From the NCBI GenBank assembly GCA_963810615.1, contig CAWEOA010000002.1, positions 620,001-684,000 of the forward strand: DNA of 64,000 nt, in the 5' to 3' direction. Below, piece after piece: positions 46,799 to 56,493 of this stretch (its first letter is position 1; every line of letters begins with the position of its first letter). Origin of the DNA: JARRQJ01 sp963810615. GTDB taxonomy: Bacteria > Pseudomonadota > Gammaproteobacteria > DRLM01. Made by a program: the position numbers and the translations under genes. The notes below the pieces were generated by a model. That model was not told the origin of the DNA. It ran no database searches and worked only from the letters and a program-made list of their open reading frames with translations.

Positions 46799-48367
46799 CG
46801 GTCGCTTGCCGGCGAGGGCCTGTTTGAGCGGTTCCAGATAGTCCGCGTAATCCCGCCACCACCCCACCGCTGCGCTTTGCTTGAGCTGACTTGGCTGCCG
46901 TAGACCTGCGCCGGCGGAAAGCTGTTTGCCCTTGTATAACTCCACGCAGCGTTTGTTCCACTTAAGACCGCAAAACTCCACCATGGCCCGGGTGAGTTTC
47001 CTGGGGTCGCGCACCAGGTCTTCGTAATGCACTTCGAGGATCGGTATATCGAGAACCTCACCCCAATGGATCATCAGTCCTTGATACTGACGATAATATG
47101 CCCCCAAATCAGCCAAGGCATGTGCATAAGGATGATCATCGCCGCTCTCTTGGAAATAACATGCCAGGCAGGTATCCAAGGGATCGCGCAGGCAGTGAAT
47201 CACCCGCGCCATGGGAAACAGCAAGGCGATGATCCCCAGATACAGGAAATTTTGCGGCAAGGTATCGATGACCCGCTTGCTTTCGGGAAGGCGCTGCTCC
47301 AGTAGATCGAGATGGGGCTGGGCCCAGCCATCGCATTGTTCACGGCTGAGCTGGGTAATGTCGTTGCGCGGCGATGTTTGCGCCAGCGCTTCTTGAAATT
47401 CCATCGCCAAGCGGCCCATATCCGAGAACTCGCCCAGTGTCGCCATCTCTGGATGCATGGTCAGGATCTGCTCAACCAGGGCGCCCCCGGCGTGCGGCAT
47501 GCCGACAATGAAGATCAGTCGTTCCGAACAATTGCCGGCCCGCGGCGCACGCAACATAGCCTCGTGGTTGAAGGTCTGCATCACCTCGCCGATCCGGGAC
47601 TGCCATTGCCGAGCGTCGAACTGCGCCGGAACGAGTCGCTGGCCAGCCTCAAAGTGGGGGAAGGCCTGGGCGAACTCGCCGCGTCCGTCATGGAGTCCTC
47701 CCAGGCGGAAATGGATTTGGGCACGGCGCTCCGCCGCCAGATCGTCCTTGGCCAATAAGCCTTCCAGAAACGCGCGCGCCTCATCGTAACGCCCTTGGTC
47801 GATGCGCACCCCGGCCAGATCATAATAGGCCTCCGTCAGATCGGGATCACGTTTGAGAACCTGCTCCAGGGCGGCGGCGGCCTCGTCGAGATCGCCCAGT
47901 TGCTGCAAGACTCCACCCAAAGATAGATAGGCGGCGACGCGTGATGGATTGAGCTGAATGGCCTGATGATAGTGGCTGAGCGCGGCGCGCGGATCGCCGC
48001 GCAATTGTGCGAGTCGCCCCAAGGCGTCGTAAGCCTCGGCCGAATCCGCCTTCAATGTCAGCGCCTGGCGATAGCACTCTTCGGCCTCGGCGAGTTTGGC
48101 CTGTAACTCCAAGGCATGGCCGAGATTGAGATACGCCTGGGCCGCGCCCGGTTGCAGGCTCACCGCCTTGCGCAAGGCGTTCTCCGCCTCGACGACACGG
48201 CCTAAACGACCATAAAGGGTGCCTGCCATGAAGCAGGACTCGGCATCCTGAGGCGCGAGTTCACAGAGCTTTTCAAAAAGGACTAGGGCCTCGCCGATGC
48301 GCTTGGCCTGGACGCAGGCAAACGCATGACGTTTCTTTGCCCGGATGAGGACCTGGTCTTTATTCAT
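46793..48367 (-). CDS. TPR–sulfotransferase-like protein, PAPS-binding motifs degenerate
   Basis: The 524-residue protein has about six TPR repeats (about 15-250) and a C-terminal sulfotransferase domain (from about 283). In the downstream paralog the 5'-phosphosulfate loop is PRSGTT; here it is PHAGGA (291-296). The 3'-phosphate motif RDPLDTCLS is RDPLDTCLA, with the Ser lost. Both losses make normal PAPS use unlikely. The ATG at 48367 matches the paralog's start (KxxxxxRAKKR). It is on the same strand as the active-looking copy, with 174 bases between. Confidence 0.9.
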   Translation of the reverse strand: MNKDQVLIRAKKRHAFACVQAKRIGEALVLFEKLCELAPQDAESCFMAGTLYGRLGRVVEAENALRKAVSLQPGAAQAYLNLGHALELQAKLAEAEECYRQALTLKADSAEAYDALGRLAQLRGDPRAALSHYHQAIQLNPSRVAAYLSLGGVLQQLGDLDEAAAALEQVLKRDPDLTEAYYDLAGVRIDQGRYDEARAFLEGLLAKDDLAAERRAQIHFRLGGLHDGRGEFAQAFPHFEAGQRLVPAQFDARQWQSRIGEVMQTFNHEAMLRAPRAGNCSERLIFIVGMPHAGGALVEQILTMHPEMATLGEFSDMGRLAMEFQEALAQTSPRNDITQLSREQCDGWAQPHLDLLEQRLPESKRVIDTLPQNFLYLGIIALLFPMARVIHCLRDPLDTCLACYFQESGDDHPYAHALADLGAYYRQYQGLMIHWGEVLDIPILEVHYEDLVRDPRKLTRAMVEFCGLKWNKRCVELYKGKQLSAGAGLRQPSQLKQSAAVGWWRDYADYLEPLKQALAGKRPS

Positions 48368-48541
48368 GAAATGATCGCCGCCGTCTTCCCTTACTTGTGC
48401 AAATAGCTTGCACAACAAGGGTTTTCGGCTTATCCGGGGATTCACTAAAGCCGACCCGGCGACGATTCAATCGTGACGCACTGCCAACACCTTGGCGCAG
48501 ACCGCAATTATCCTGTTTCGCCCGGAAATGAGCGCTCGGCA

Positions 48542-50311
48542 TCAGGCGCCGGTGAGGGCCTTTTTGAGCGGTTCGAGATGATCCGCGTAATGCCGCCAAC
48601 GGCCCATCGAACCGGAATAGATGGGCCGGCGCACCTGCCGAAAACTTGCGGTAGTAACGGAGCGCGCGCTTTTATGAAATTCCAAGCAGTGCTTGTCCCA
48701 TTTGAGACCGCAAAATTCCACCATTGCCCGGCCCAGCTTCTCCGAGTCACGCACTAAGTCTTCATAGCACAGTTCGAAGATGGGGATATCCAGGACTTTG
48801 CGCCAATGGCGCATCAGACGCTGGTATTGGCGATAATACGCCCCCAGGTTGGCCAAATCGTAGGCATAAGGATGATCACCGGTGAACATCTGAAAATAGC
48901 ATGACAGACAGGTGTCCAAGGGATCGCGCATGCAATGGATTACCCGTGCACCGGGAAATAGCAGGGCGATCCATCCCAAATGCAAAAAATTCTGCGGCAT
49001 TTTATCTATCACCCGCAAGGCATTAGGGTATCTGCCGCCCAGCAGATCGAGATAACGCTGCGCCAAACTATTGCGTTGCTCGCGGCTCAACTGGGTGATG
49101 TCTTTGGCGGGAGATGTGTGCTCAAGCAACTCCTGTAACCGGTCGGCCAGTAGGCTGATGTCCACCAGTTCGCCCGCCGCCGCCACCTCGGGATACATGG
49201 AAAGGATTTGTTCCACCAAAGTGGTCCCTGAGCGCGGCATCCCCACAATAAAGATCGGTCTCTCCGAGCGGTTGTCCGCCCGCGGCGCACGCATCACGGC
49301 ATCGTGACTGAACATGTCAATCAAGTTGGTAATCCTGTCTTGCCATGCCCCGGCATCGAACGTCGCCGGAATAAGCTGGTTACCGGCCCGATAATGCGCA
49401 AAGGCCTGGGCATACTCGCCGCGCTTGTCATAGAGCTGCCCCAAATTGAAATAGATTTGGGTGCGATGCTTGTCCGACAGGCCGTCCTTGGCCAACAAGC
49501 TTTCCAGGCGCGCAATCGCCCCGTCATAATCCTTGGTGAAATGAGTCAGGCTCGCATAGACCAGGGCCACTTCCGGATAGTCTTGATAACGATCCAACAC
49601 CGGCCTCAGACTCTCCAAGGCGGCTGGATAATCGCAAAGATGCTCCAGGATATAGGCCTCCACGGCCGTGGCTTCTACGTAATCCGGTTTGAGCTGTAAA
49701 ACCCTGCGGATGTCGTGCAGGGCGTCTTCGTATAAGCCTTGGCCGATGCGCACTCCGGCAAGGTCATAGTGCGCACCGACATTATCCGGATCAAGGCGCA
49801 AGGCCTGGCCGATGCTATCGGCCGCCGCGTCATAGGCACACATGTGAATGCAGGCCTTGGCCCGGGAAAGGTGTGCCGTGAGCAGCGGCGGATTCAACTG
49901 GATAGCCTTTTCATAATGGGCGATAGCGGCTTGCAGATCACCACCTTGCTGGCTGAGTCGCCCCAGAGAAGCATGGGCATCGGCCAAATCCGCTTTCAAT
50001 GCCACTGCGCGCCGAAAGCATTCCTCGGCTTCGGCGAGCCGGCCCTGCAGCTCCAGGGTTTGACCGAGATTGAGATAGGCCGCGGCGGAGTCGGGCTGCA
50101 GGCCCACCGTCTTGCGCAAGGCGGCCTCCGCCTCGGCGATGCGGCCCATCCGCCCGTAAAGCGTACCCGCCATAAACCAGGACTCGGCATCCGACGGATC
50201 GATTTCGCAAATCTTCTGATACAGATGGAGGGCCTCACCGATACGATCGGCCTGCGCGCAGGCGAAGGCTTGGCGCTTTTTTGCTCGGGTAAGGGCGTTT
50301 TTCTTACTCAT
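48542..50311 (-). CDS. TPR–sulfotransferase family protein
   Basis: The 589-residue protein has about seven TPR repeats (about 15-310), then a sulfotransferase domain with the phosphosulfate loop PRSGTT (359-364) and the 3'-phosphate motif RDPLDTCLSCY, both intact. TPR-linked sulfotransferases of this kind act on proteins or cell-surface sugars; the actual acceptor is unknown. The start at 50311 is chosen from the match with the paralog. It is followed by the degenerate copy, so the pair probably arose by duplication. Confidence 0.9.
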   Translation of the reverse strand: MSKKNALTRAKKRQAFACAQADRIGEALHLYQKICEIDPSDAESWFMAGTLYGRMGRIAEAEAALRKTVGLQPDSAAAYLNLGQTLELQGRLAEAEECFRRAVALKADLADAHASLGRLSQQGGDLQAAIAHYEKAIQLNPPLLTAHLSRAKACIHMCAYDAAADSIGQALRLDPDNVGAHYDLAGVRIGQGLYEDALHDIRRVLQLKPDYVEATAVEAYILEHLCDYPAALESLRPVLDRYQDYPEVALVYASLTHFTKDYDGAIARLESLLAKDGLSDKHRTQIYFNLGQLYDKRGEYAQAFAHYRAGNQLIPATFDAGAWQDRITNLIDMFSHDAVMRAPRADNRSERPIFIVGMPRSGTTLVEQILSMYPEVAAAGELVDISLLADRLQELLEHTSPAKDITQLSREQRNSLAQRYLDLLGGRYPNALRVIDKMPQNFLHLGWIALLFPGARVIHCMRDPLDTCLSCYFQMFTGDHPYAYDLANLGAYYRQYQRLMRHWRKVLDIPIFELCYEDLVRDSEKLGRAMVEFCGLKWDKHCLEFHKSARSVTTASFRQVRRPIYSGSMGRWRHYADHLEPLKKALTGA

Positions 50312-50415
50312 TTTATGATTCTCTGCCGCTGTCAAAATCCCCGCAGTAAATACACGCTCTTCAGCAATCTTCGGCTGCACTGCTCATAGATGAAGCTACC
50401 CGCTCAGGGAAACGC

Positions 50416-51213
50416 TTACGGCTTCGTTTCCTCCTCCTTGGCGCGTTGCCACAGTTGCTCCATCTCGGCCAGGTCAGATCGCTCGGGGTCGCGACCCTGT
50501 TCCGCCAGCCAGTCCTCGATGCGGCGAAAGCGCCGTTCAAAGCGGCCGTTGGCCTCGCGCAAGGCGCTCTCGGGATCGATGCCGGCAAAACGGGCCAGAT
50601 TGCTGCTCGCCAGTAGCAGGTCACCGATCTCATGGGACAGGCGGTCGCGACCGGCGCCGACCGCCACCTCGACGCGCACCTCTTCCAATTCTTCCTCCAC
50701 CTTATCCAGGACCTCGGCAAGTTCGCGCCAATCGAACCCCACCCGCGCCGCACGGCGCTGCAATTTCACCGCGCGACTCAGGGCGGGCAGGCCCAAACTC
50801 ACCCCATCCAGCACGCTGGGCGAACCCGGCACCGCCTTGGCCTCTCGTTCAGCGGCCTTATGCCGTTCCCATTCCTCGCTCTGTTGTGCCGCATTACCGA
50901 CCCGGGCGTCACCGAACACATGAGGATGGCGCCGCGTCAGTTTGGCGACGATGGCCTCCACCACGGCGCTGAAATCGAAATGGCCCGCCTCCTTGGCCAT
51001 CTCGGCGTAGAACACCACTTGAAACAGCAGATCGCCCAGCTCATCGCACAGCTCGTCCATATCACCGCGCTCGATGGCATCCGCCACCTCATAGGCCTCT
51101 TCTATGGTGAATGGCGCGATGGTGGCGAAGCTCTGTTCGCGATCCCAGGGACAGCCCCGCTCGGGATCGCGCAGCGTGGTCATGATCTCGAGAAGTCGTT
51201 CGATACCCGTCAT
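50416..51213 (-). CDS. mazG: Nucleoside triphosphate pyrophosphohydrolase MazG
   Basis: MazG hydrolyses NTPs to NMP and PPi. The 265-residue protein has two MazG domains; the first carries the metal-binding EExxE with E38, E39 and E42 plus E58 and D61. The second domain (from about 160) keeps DELG-like EEELEEV and HEIGDLLL. PPi release adds to the pool used by pfp and hppA, although the genes are far apart. Divergent from the AGCS gene. Confidence 0.93.
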   Translation of the reverse strand: MTGIERLLEIMTTLRDPERGCPWDREQSFATIAPFTIEEAYEVADAIERGDMDELCDELGDLLFQVVFYAEMAKEAGHFDFSAVVEAIVAKLTRRHPHVFGDARVGNAAQQSEEWERHKAAEREAKAVPGSPSVLDGVSLGLPALSRAVKLQRRAARVGFDWRELAEVLDKVEEELEEVRVEVAVGAGRDRLSHEIGDLLLASSNLARFAGIDPESALREANGRFERRFRRIEDWLAEQGRDPERSDLAEMEQLWQRAKEEETKP

Positions 51214-51267
51214 TATTCGGCCCTCTTATTGCATGAAAGTTACCATATTTTTTTACGCCGCTGCGGC

Positions 51268-51273
51268 TATAAT
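51268..51273 (+). promoter_or_regulatory. TATAAT -10 element for the alanine symporter gene
   Basis: A perfect TATAAT lies 32 bases before the proposed TTG start. A clear -35 is not seen. It supports a start downstream of it rather than the longer open frame. Confidence 0.5.
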
Positions 51274-51304
51274 CGTGGCGGCATTGCGCGAAGGGAGATT
51301 GCCT

Positions 51305-52675
51305 TTGGATACCTTGATCACCAGCCTCACGGATATCACCGGCCAGATTTCCGGGCTGCTGTGGAAAAATGCCATCACCCTGCTGATCCTGCTCGGCACC
51401 GGCATCTATCTCACGGTACGCATGGGACTGGTTCAGATCCGCGGTTTTTATCACGCCACGCAGCTGGTGGGCGGGCGGTACAGCAGCCATAAGGACGTGG
51501 GCGAAGTCTCGCATTTCCAGGCCCTTTCCACCGCCTTGTCCGCCACCGTCGGCACCGGTAACATCGCCGGCGTGGCCACCGCCATCTCCCTCGGCGGACC
51601 CGGCGCCTTATTCTGGATGTGGGTGACCGCCTTCATCGGTATGGCCACCAAGTTTACCGAATGCACCCTGTCCCTCAAATTCCGCGAGGTGGCACCCGAC
51701 GGGCAGGTGTCGGGCGGACCCATGTATACCTTGCTGCACGGCTTGAAGATGCCCAAGCTCGCCATCGCCTTTGCCAGCTTCGCCCTGATCGCCTCCTTCG
51801 GCATCGGCAACATGGTCCAGGCCAACTCGGTGGTGGACGCCATGGGTTTCATTTTTCCGACGGTAAAAGAAGACGGCTGGCTGCTGGGCATGATCATGGC
51901 CGTGCTGGTAGGTATGGTGATACTGGGAGGGGTGAAGCGCATCGCTAAGGTAGCCGGTACCCTGGTGCCCTTCATGGCCATCTTCTATATCGTCGGCTCG
52001 CTGCTGGTGCTGGCCAATCATCTCGCCGATATCCCCAGCGCCTTCTTAACCATCATCAACAACGCCCTCAATCCCTGGGCGGTGGGCGGCGGCGCCGTGG
52101 GCGAGGCGATCCGCTGGGGCGTGGCACGCGGTCTGTTTTCCAATGAAGCGGGCTTGGGTTCTTCCCCCATGGCCCACGCCGCGGCGCGCACCAATGAGCC
52201 GGTGCGCGAAGGCCTGGTGGCCATGATGGAACCCTTCATCGACACCCTGGTGATCTGCTCCTTGACCGGCCTGGTGATCATCGCCACCGGGGCCTATGCC
52301 CACCATCCCGACAGCGCCGTGGGGGCCGCACTCACCGCCTACGCCTTCAGCGAGACCCTGGGGGCGGGCGGGGCCTGGGTAGTAGGCATCGGTCTGGGCC
52401 TGTTCGCTTTCTCCACCATCATCTCCTGGTCCTACTACGGCGACCGCGCCGCCAAGTTCCTGTTCGGCGAGAAAGCGGTACTGCCCTATCGAGTGATCTA
52501 TACCTTGATAGTGGTATTCGGCGCGGCGGTACCGTTACCGCTGGTGTGGAACGTGGCGGATATCACCAATCTGTTCATGGCCCTGCCCAATCTGCTGAGT
52601 TTGATATTACTGGCCGGACTGGTGCGCAGCCTCAAGCTGGATTATTTCTCGCGCCCCCATCAGCGGACGCGTTGA
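51305..52675 (+). CDS. AGCS family sodium:alanine/glycine symporter
   Basis: The 456-residue inner-membrane symporter imports alanine or glycine with Na+. Family motifs include GTGNIAGVATAISLGGPGALFWMW and FSNEAGLGSSPMAHA. About ten helices are visible. The frame is open further up, but AAGGGAG (51291-51297) sits 7 bases before the TTG at 51305, just after a TATAAT promoter element, so translation probably begins there. Na+ supply could be linked to the K+-type pyrophosphatase if it pumps Na+; this is speculation. Confidence 0.92.
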   Translation: MDTLITSLTDITGQISGLLWKNAITLLILLGTGIYLTVRMGLVQIRGFYHATQLVGGRYSSHKDVGEVSHFQALSTALSATVGTGNIAGVATAISLGGPGALFWMWVTAFIGMATKFTECTLSLKFREVAPDGQVSGGPMYTLLHGLKMPKLAIAFASFALIASFGIGNMVQANSVVDAMGFIFPTVKEDGWLLGMIMAVLVGMVILGGVKRIAKVAGTLVPFMAIFYIVGSLLVLANHLADIPSAFLTIINNALNPWAVGGGAVGEAIRWGVARGLFSNEAGLGSSPMAHAAARTNEPVREGLVAMMEPFIDTLVICSLTGLVIIATGAYAHHPDSAVGAALTAYAFSETLGAGGAWVVGIGLGLFAFSTIISWSYYGDRAAKFLFGEKAVLPYRVIYTLIVVFGAAVPLPLVWNVADITNLFMALPNLLSLILLAGLVRSLKLDYFSRPHQRTR

Positions 52676-52680
52676 CCAAC

Positions 52681-52743
<63 letters not shown>

Positions 52744-52765
52744 ATTAAGGAAACTCCCATCCAGG

Positions 52766-52849
52766 TGTCATTTCGAGCGCAGCGAGAAATCTTCAGGCTG
52801 AAGCACCTATCGCAACGATGTAAGATTTCTCGCTGCGCTCGAAATGACA
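52766..52849. repeat. Perfect 28-bp inverted repeat
   Basis: The arm beginning TGTCATTTCGAGCGCAG (52766-52793) is perfectly complementary to the arm ending CTGCGCTCGAAATGACA (52822-52849), with a 28-base spacer. ATTTCGAGCGCAGCGAGAAATCT-type palindromes occur widely in bacterial genomes as REP-like elements. It could also form a strong hairpin between the convergent AGCS and cytochrome genes. Confidence 0.9.
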
Positions 52850-52882
52850 GAACGTATTCATTTAATGCGTTTCCGCTGCATC

Positions 52883-54208
52883 TCAATGCATGATACGCGG
52901 CCAATACTTATCGAAGTTGAAGGAGGGGCTGTGGGGTTGGGTATGGCACTGGGCGCACATCTCCGCCGGCCGCCAACCGGCATTGGCCACCGGCTTTGTG
53001 CCGCCGGACTTCACATGCTCCCGCGCCGCGCCGTGGCAGGACTCACATTGCACATTAGTCAATGAGCCCGTTGCCTCCATGTCGATGAAGCCGCCGGGTT
53101 TGTCGAAGCCTACGGTGTGACACTGCAGACAATTGGGATCGAAAGACTTGCTCACATCCTCCAAGGCGCCGAATGCCTCGGCATGGCGTGACTTGCGCCA
53201 GATCGCGTAAGCGTCTTGATGGCAATACTGACAAGGCTCGTCACCGACATAGGGCGTCTCGCCGCTGGCCTGCGCCTTACGCAAGGCCACCATTTGCGCG
53301 TATTTCTCCTTGATATGCGCCGTATAGGCGGCGTACCAGTCGTGCAGGCGGGGATCGTCGACCACGCTTTTCGGCAAAGGAATTACTTGATGATGCCAAG
53401 TCGTGATCCGGGCATGAGCGTCAAGTTCGAGATCCACCCGCCCGAGGCGCATGCCTCGAGAACCCGGTTGCAGCACCAAGGTTTTCCCTACCATCTGCGG
53501 CTTGCCGTAGTTTTCATAGTTGGAGTGGACCAATAGCACATCGATATCCTGCATAGGAAGGATGAGCCGCGCGTCCTTCAGCGCCAGGGTAGTGGTAACC
53601 ACAGTCAGGCTGCCTTGCTGTTTGGCCTTGGCGATGCGCTTTGCCAGACCGTCCGCATCCTCGCCCACCTGGCTATGCTCACCCTTCATGGCCAGTTGCG
53701 GCGCCGTCCTAGGGTCAACCCAAGTAAAAAAGCTTGTCGTCAGCGCGCCGTGGCGTACGCGCCGCTCAGCGGCGAAGTGCTTATCGAGCCAGTTACTGGC
53801 CACCCACGGCAACGGGGGCGTCTGGAGAAATTCGGTACCGTATTGCAGATCGTCCCATTGCAAACCGACGGCGTCATAATCCATGACGGCGAAACCCTTG
53901 AGGATATATTCGTTGGTCAATCGCCCGTTGGCGGCGAAACCGCTCAGCAACCCGCCCGTCGAGACCAGGAATAAATCAGGTTTCTCCTTGCGTAAGCGCT
54001 GAATCACAGTGGCACGGCGACGGATACCGCCGAGATCACCTTCCGCAGTGCAGCCGCAGGGTTCCAGTTCTCCATCGAGATTGCCCGAATAGATCAAGGT
54101 CGCCGCCTGCGCAGCGACGGCTTGCCCCGTCATGGCAAACTGTGCCGCGCAAACGGCGATGAGGCAAAGCACCCATGGCCACCCTGTTCTCAAAATTTGC
54201 ACCCCCAT
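52883..54208 (-). CDS. Phosphoesterase-like domain fused to a tetraheme cytochrome c
   Basis: The 441-residue exported protein has a signal peptide (about 1-33), a UshA/5'-nucleotidase-like N-terminal domain (SGNLDGELEPCGC, about 41-53) and four CxxCH heme sites: CQYCH (326-330), CLQCH (360-364), CESCH (388-392) and CAQCH (418-422). The GNHD/E metal motif of true metallophosphatases is not evident; LQWDD stands in its place. The cytochrome part resembles the cytochrome c554-like family. It should act in the periplasm, transferring electrons; whether the phosphoesterase domain is catalytic is unknown. Confidence 0.88.
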   Translation of the reverse strand: MGVQILRTGWPWVLCLIAVCAAQFAMTGQAVAAQAATLIYSGNLDGELEPCGCTAEGDLGGIRRRATVIQRLRKEKPDLFLVSTGGLLSGFAANGRLTNEYILKGFAVMDYDAVGLQWDDLQYGTEFLQTPPLPWVASNWLDKHFAAERRVRHGALTTSFFTWVDPRTAPQLAMKGEHSQVGEDADGLAKRIAKAKQQGSLTVVTTTLALKDARLILPMQDIDVLLVHSNYENYGKPQMVGKTLVLQPGSRGMRLGRVDLELDAHARITTWHHQVIPLPKSVVDDPRLHDWYAAYTAHIKEKYAQMVALRKAQASGETPYVGDEPCQYCHQDAYAIWRKSRHAEAFGALEDVSKSFDPNCLQCHTVGFDKPGGFIDMEATGSLTNVQCESCHGAAREHVKSGGTKPVANAGWRPAEMCAQCHTQPHSPSFNFDKYWPRIMH

Positions 54209-54439
54209 TTAACTCACCCCGCGAGGAAAAAGTGATATATACGATTTTCGCTGCGAATGTATGACGCAAACCCCGGAATCGCCGCCGTTCACCATCAGGC
54301 ATTCGATGAATCAAGTTGCGCGCACAGCCGCGGACTTGGGACGGAACGGCTGCGGAAGTCTTGCGCCGACAATTCCCTAGCCTCAGGGCTGGTCTGCACT
54401 GGAGCAAATACGAATGATGCTAAAAAACGGGAACAGCGT

Positions 54440-56158
54440 CTATGCCGAAGTGTGCAATTCGAATAGGGAAAAATCGGTTTGGGCAATGATCGCCTCGCCC
54501 AGGGCGGCGCTATGCTGGTGATCGGCGAACATCACCGTCAAGCGGTCGCCGGTAATCAAATTCTGCTTATTGTCGCACAGTAGCTGCAATTTACCATCCT
54601 TGGTGCTAATCATCAGGGCGGGCAAGGGCGGTTGCTCCATGCCGTCCTCCTCCACCACTAGTACCGGAAGAATCTCACCTGCGATGCGGGCGATCGCCAC
54701 CTGCACTTCGTCATCCCCGATACGCTGGAGACGCACCACATAGCCCAAGCGACTGGCGGCAAACTCGTCCTCTTTACTGTTGTAGGCCACCAGGCGACCC
54801 ACATAGACCGGCAGCCCGTATTCGCCCTCCTGGACATGCAGCTGAATACCTCCCACCCCTTCGTCGGCAACCACCCAGCGCGGCTCGCTTATCCCCTCTT
54901 CGTTTTCGGCGACGATATTGATGTGCTCCGCCAGCGCATCCCAAAAGCGCCGCTCCTGCTTAACGGTTTCTTTATCGCTATCCTTACGATTGATATCGTC
55001 AAATAAGCGATACACCGTTTCGAAGCCTCCATAGAGGCGGGCATGCTGCCCCCCGAAGACGCGTTGCCGCGGCTCATGACGCTGGCGGGGCTGCACGCGG
55101 TGGAGCAGCAAGTCCAGAAAGATAATCCGCTCCCGCTCCGGAATTTCCTGTATGGGCGTACTGACGGACGATGTGTCCGCAGCAGACATGAGCGTCAAGC
55201 GATCCTCGGTTGCCTGTCTCAGAATGGGATTGAGATCAATGAGTAAAGATGCCTCCCCTTGATCCGAGGTCCGGCTAAACTGCGGCGGAACTGCCTGGTC
55301 ATGATAAATAATGCAATGCCCGGCGGGAACATCACCAATGCTCTCATCGTCCTTGATGAAAGGTTCTTCGATGACACTCAAATAACGAACTACCCGATAG
55401 GCAAGATGGACCGGCCAACTGATCACATCCAACAAACCGGTCAGCTCGATGGCGAGATACAAATGCTCGAGATTTGCCATCTTGGGGAACAGTTCCACGC
55501 TGGAAACACTGTCCTCCACCGTCCACTGAATCTTGAGCGGATATTTCGCCTTCATGTCCCAATCGCTGCGCAAGGCGAAGAACAAATGATTAACGTCCCG
55601 CCAAATATAGTCGGGCAATTTTTGATAGCGAAAGGCCAGCAGCAGCTGCTCGAAACGAGCGCACTCGAAAATACGTAATGCGACCGTCAGGGTCCGTTCC
55701 CGGGTCGCGTGACTCTGATCGGGGTCGGCCCAATCCTGGCGGAAGAGCAATTTGTAGTTGATCGCCAACTGTTCGACGGCGCGTACGGCGTGGGAAATGG
55801 TTTCCCGCTGCTCGCGGGTCTCCGGAATCCCACCGCCCTGCTGGAAAAAGCGGGCAAACAAACTACTGACCGCGGCCACTACTTCATTCAATACTATATT
55901 GCTGATGCGGGTCCGCTGTTCGTAACTCATAGGCAGCGGGTTGATTTTATCAAGATAACGGTAGGCGGCCTGCAGCAACAGCAAGGGACCAAGCCGTTGT
56001 TGGATCACCTGATTCCACATGGCTTCGATATTTTGATCGATATCCTTCCCCACCTGCAGGGTCAGAGGGATATACAGAGCAACGACTTGACGATCCGTGT
56101 TCTTCTTGCGACTACCGAACAGCGACTTGAATAACCCGGACTTTGTAGAATCTGCCAT
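54440..56158 (-). CDS. Large conserved-looking protein of unknown function, possibly PilZ-like C-terminus
   Basis: The 572-residue protein has a Lys/Arg-rich N-terminal region (KSLFGSRKKN) and a long helical region (about 30-400) with repeated FARFF, LRIFEC and FRYQKLPDY segments. The C-terminal ~170 residues are beta-rich (WVVADEGVGGIQLHVQEGEY; GRLVAYNSKE), a pattern seen in some PilZ-type c-di-GMP binding domains, but the diagnostic RxxxR...NxSxxG motif is not clear. No signal peptide or membrane helix is seen. Start may instead be at 56182. Confidence 0.6.
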   Translation of the reverse strand: MADSTKSGLFKSLFGSRKKNTDRQVVALYIPLTLQVGKDIDQNIEAMWNQVIQQRLGPLLLLQAAYRYLDKINPLPMSYEQRTRISNIVLNEVVAAVSSLFARFFQQGGGIPETREQRETISHAVRAVEQLAINYKLLFRQDWADPDQSHATRERTLTVALRIFECARFEQLLLAFRYQKLPDYIWRDVNHLFFALRSDWDMKAKYPLKIQWTVEDSVSSVELFPKMANLEHLYLAIELTGLLDVISWPVHLAYRVVRYLSVIEEPFIKDDESIGDVPAGHCIIYHDQAVPPQFSRTSDQGEASLLIDLNPILRQATEDRLTLMSAADTSSVSTPIQEIPERERIIFLDLLLHRVQPRQRHEPRQRVFGGQHARLYGGFETVYRLFDDINRKDSDKETVKQERRFWDALAEHINIVAENEEGISEPRWVVADEGVGGIQLHVQEGEYGLPVYVGRLVAYNSKEDEFAASRLGYVVRLQRIGDDEVQVAIARIAGEILPVLVVEEDGMEQPPLPALMISTKDGKLQLLCDNKQNLITGDRLTVMFADHQHSAALGEAIIAQTDFSLFELHTSA

Positions 56159-56493
56159 TGAGTTCGATCTTCGGCCACGCATAATTGAGCAATAACATAG
56201 AATAGCAGTACAGCCCCAATTTACCCTAGTCGGCTCTTCTGCCCTTTTTCTTTAATAGCGATAGACAAAAATCGAAGATGGTCAAAAAGATAGCGTTCGC
56301 CGCACAGCTAATTGACCTCGCCCCACCACGGTCATCATCCCACAGTTCGTCACCCTACTCCCCAACGGACGGCTGTAAGCATAATTCCCGAGATTACCTT
56401 CATCCCCCGGTCCTGTACGCCGCACCCCATGGACCTAAGCTTCGCACCGGGCTAAGCTCGATGCACCATCACCCCACAGGCAGGTTTATTTAG
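56159..56493. other. Intergenic region of about 335 bases
   Basis: It separates two divergently transcribed genes (unknown protein and outer-membrane barrel). No supportable small gene, terminator or repeat was found; promoters of both genes should lie here. Confidence 0.4.
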
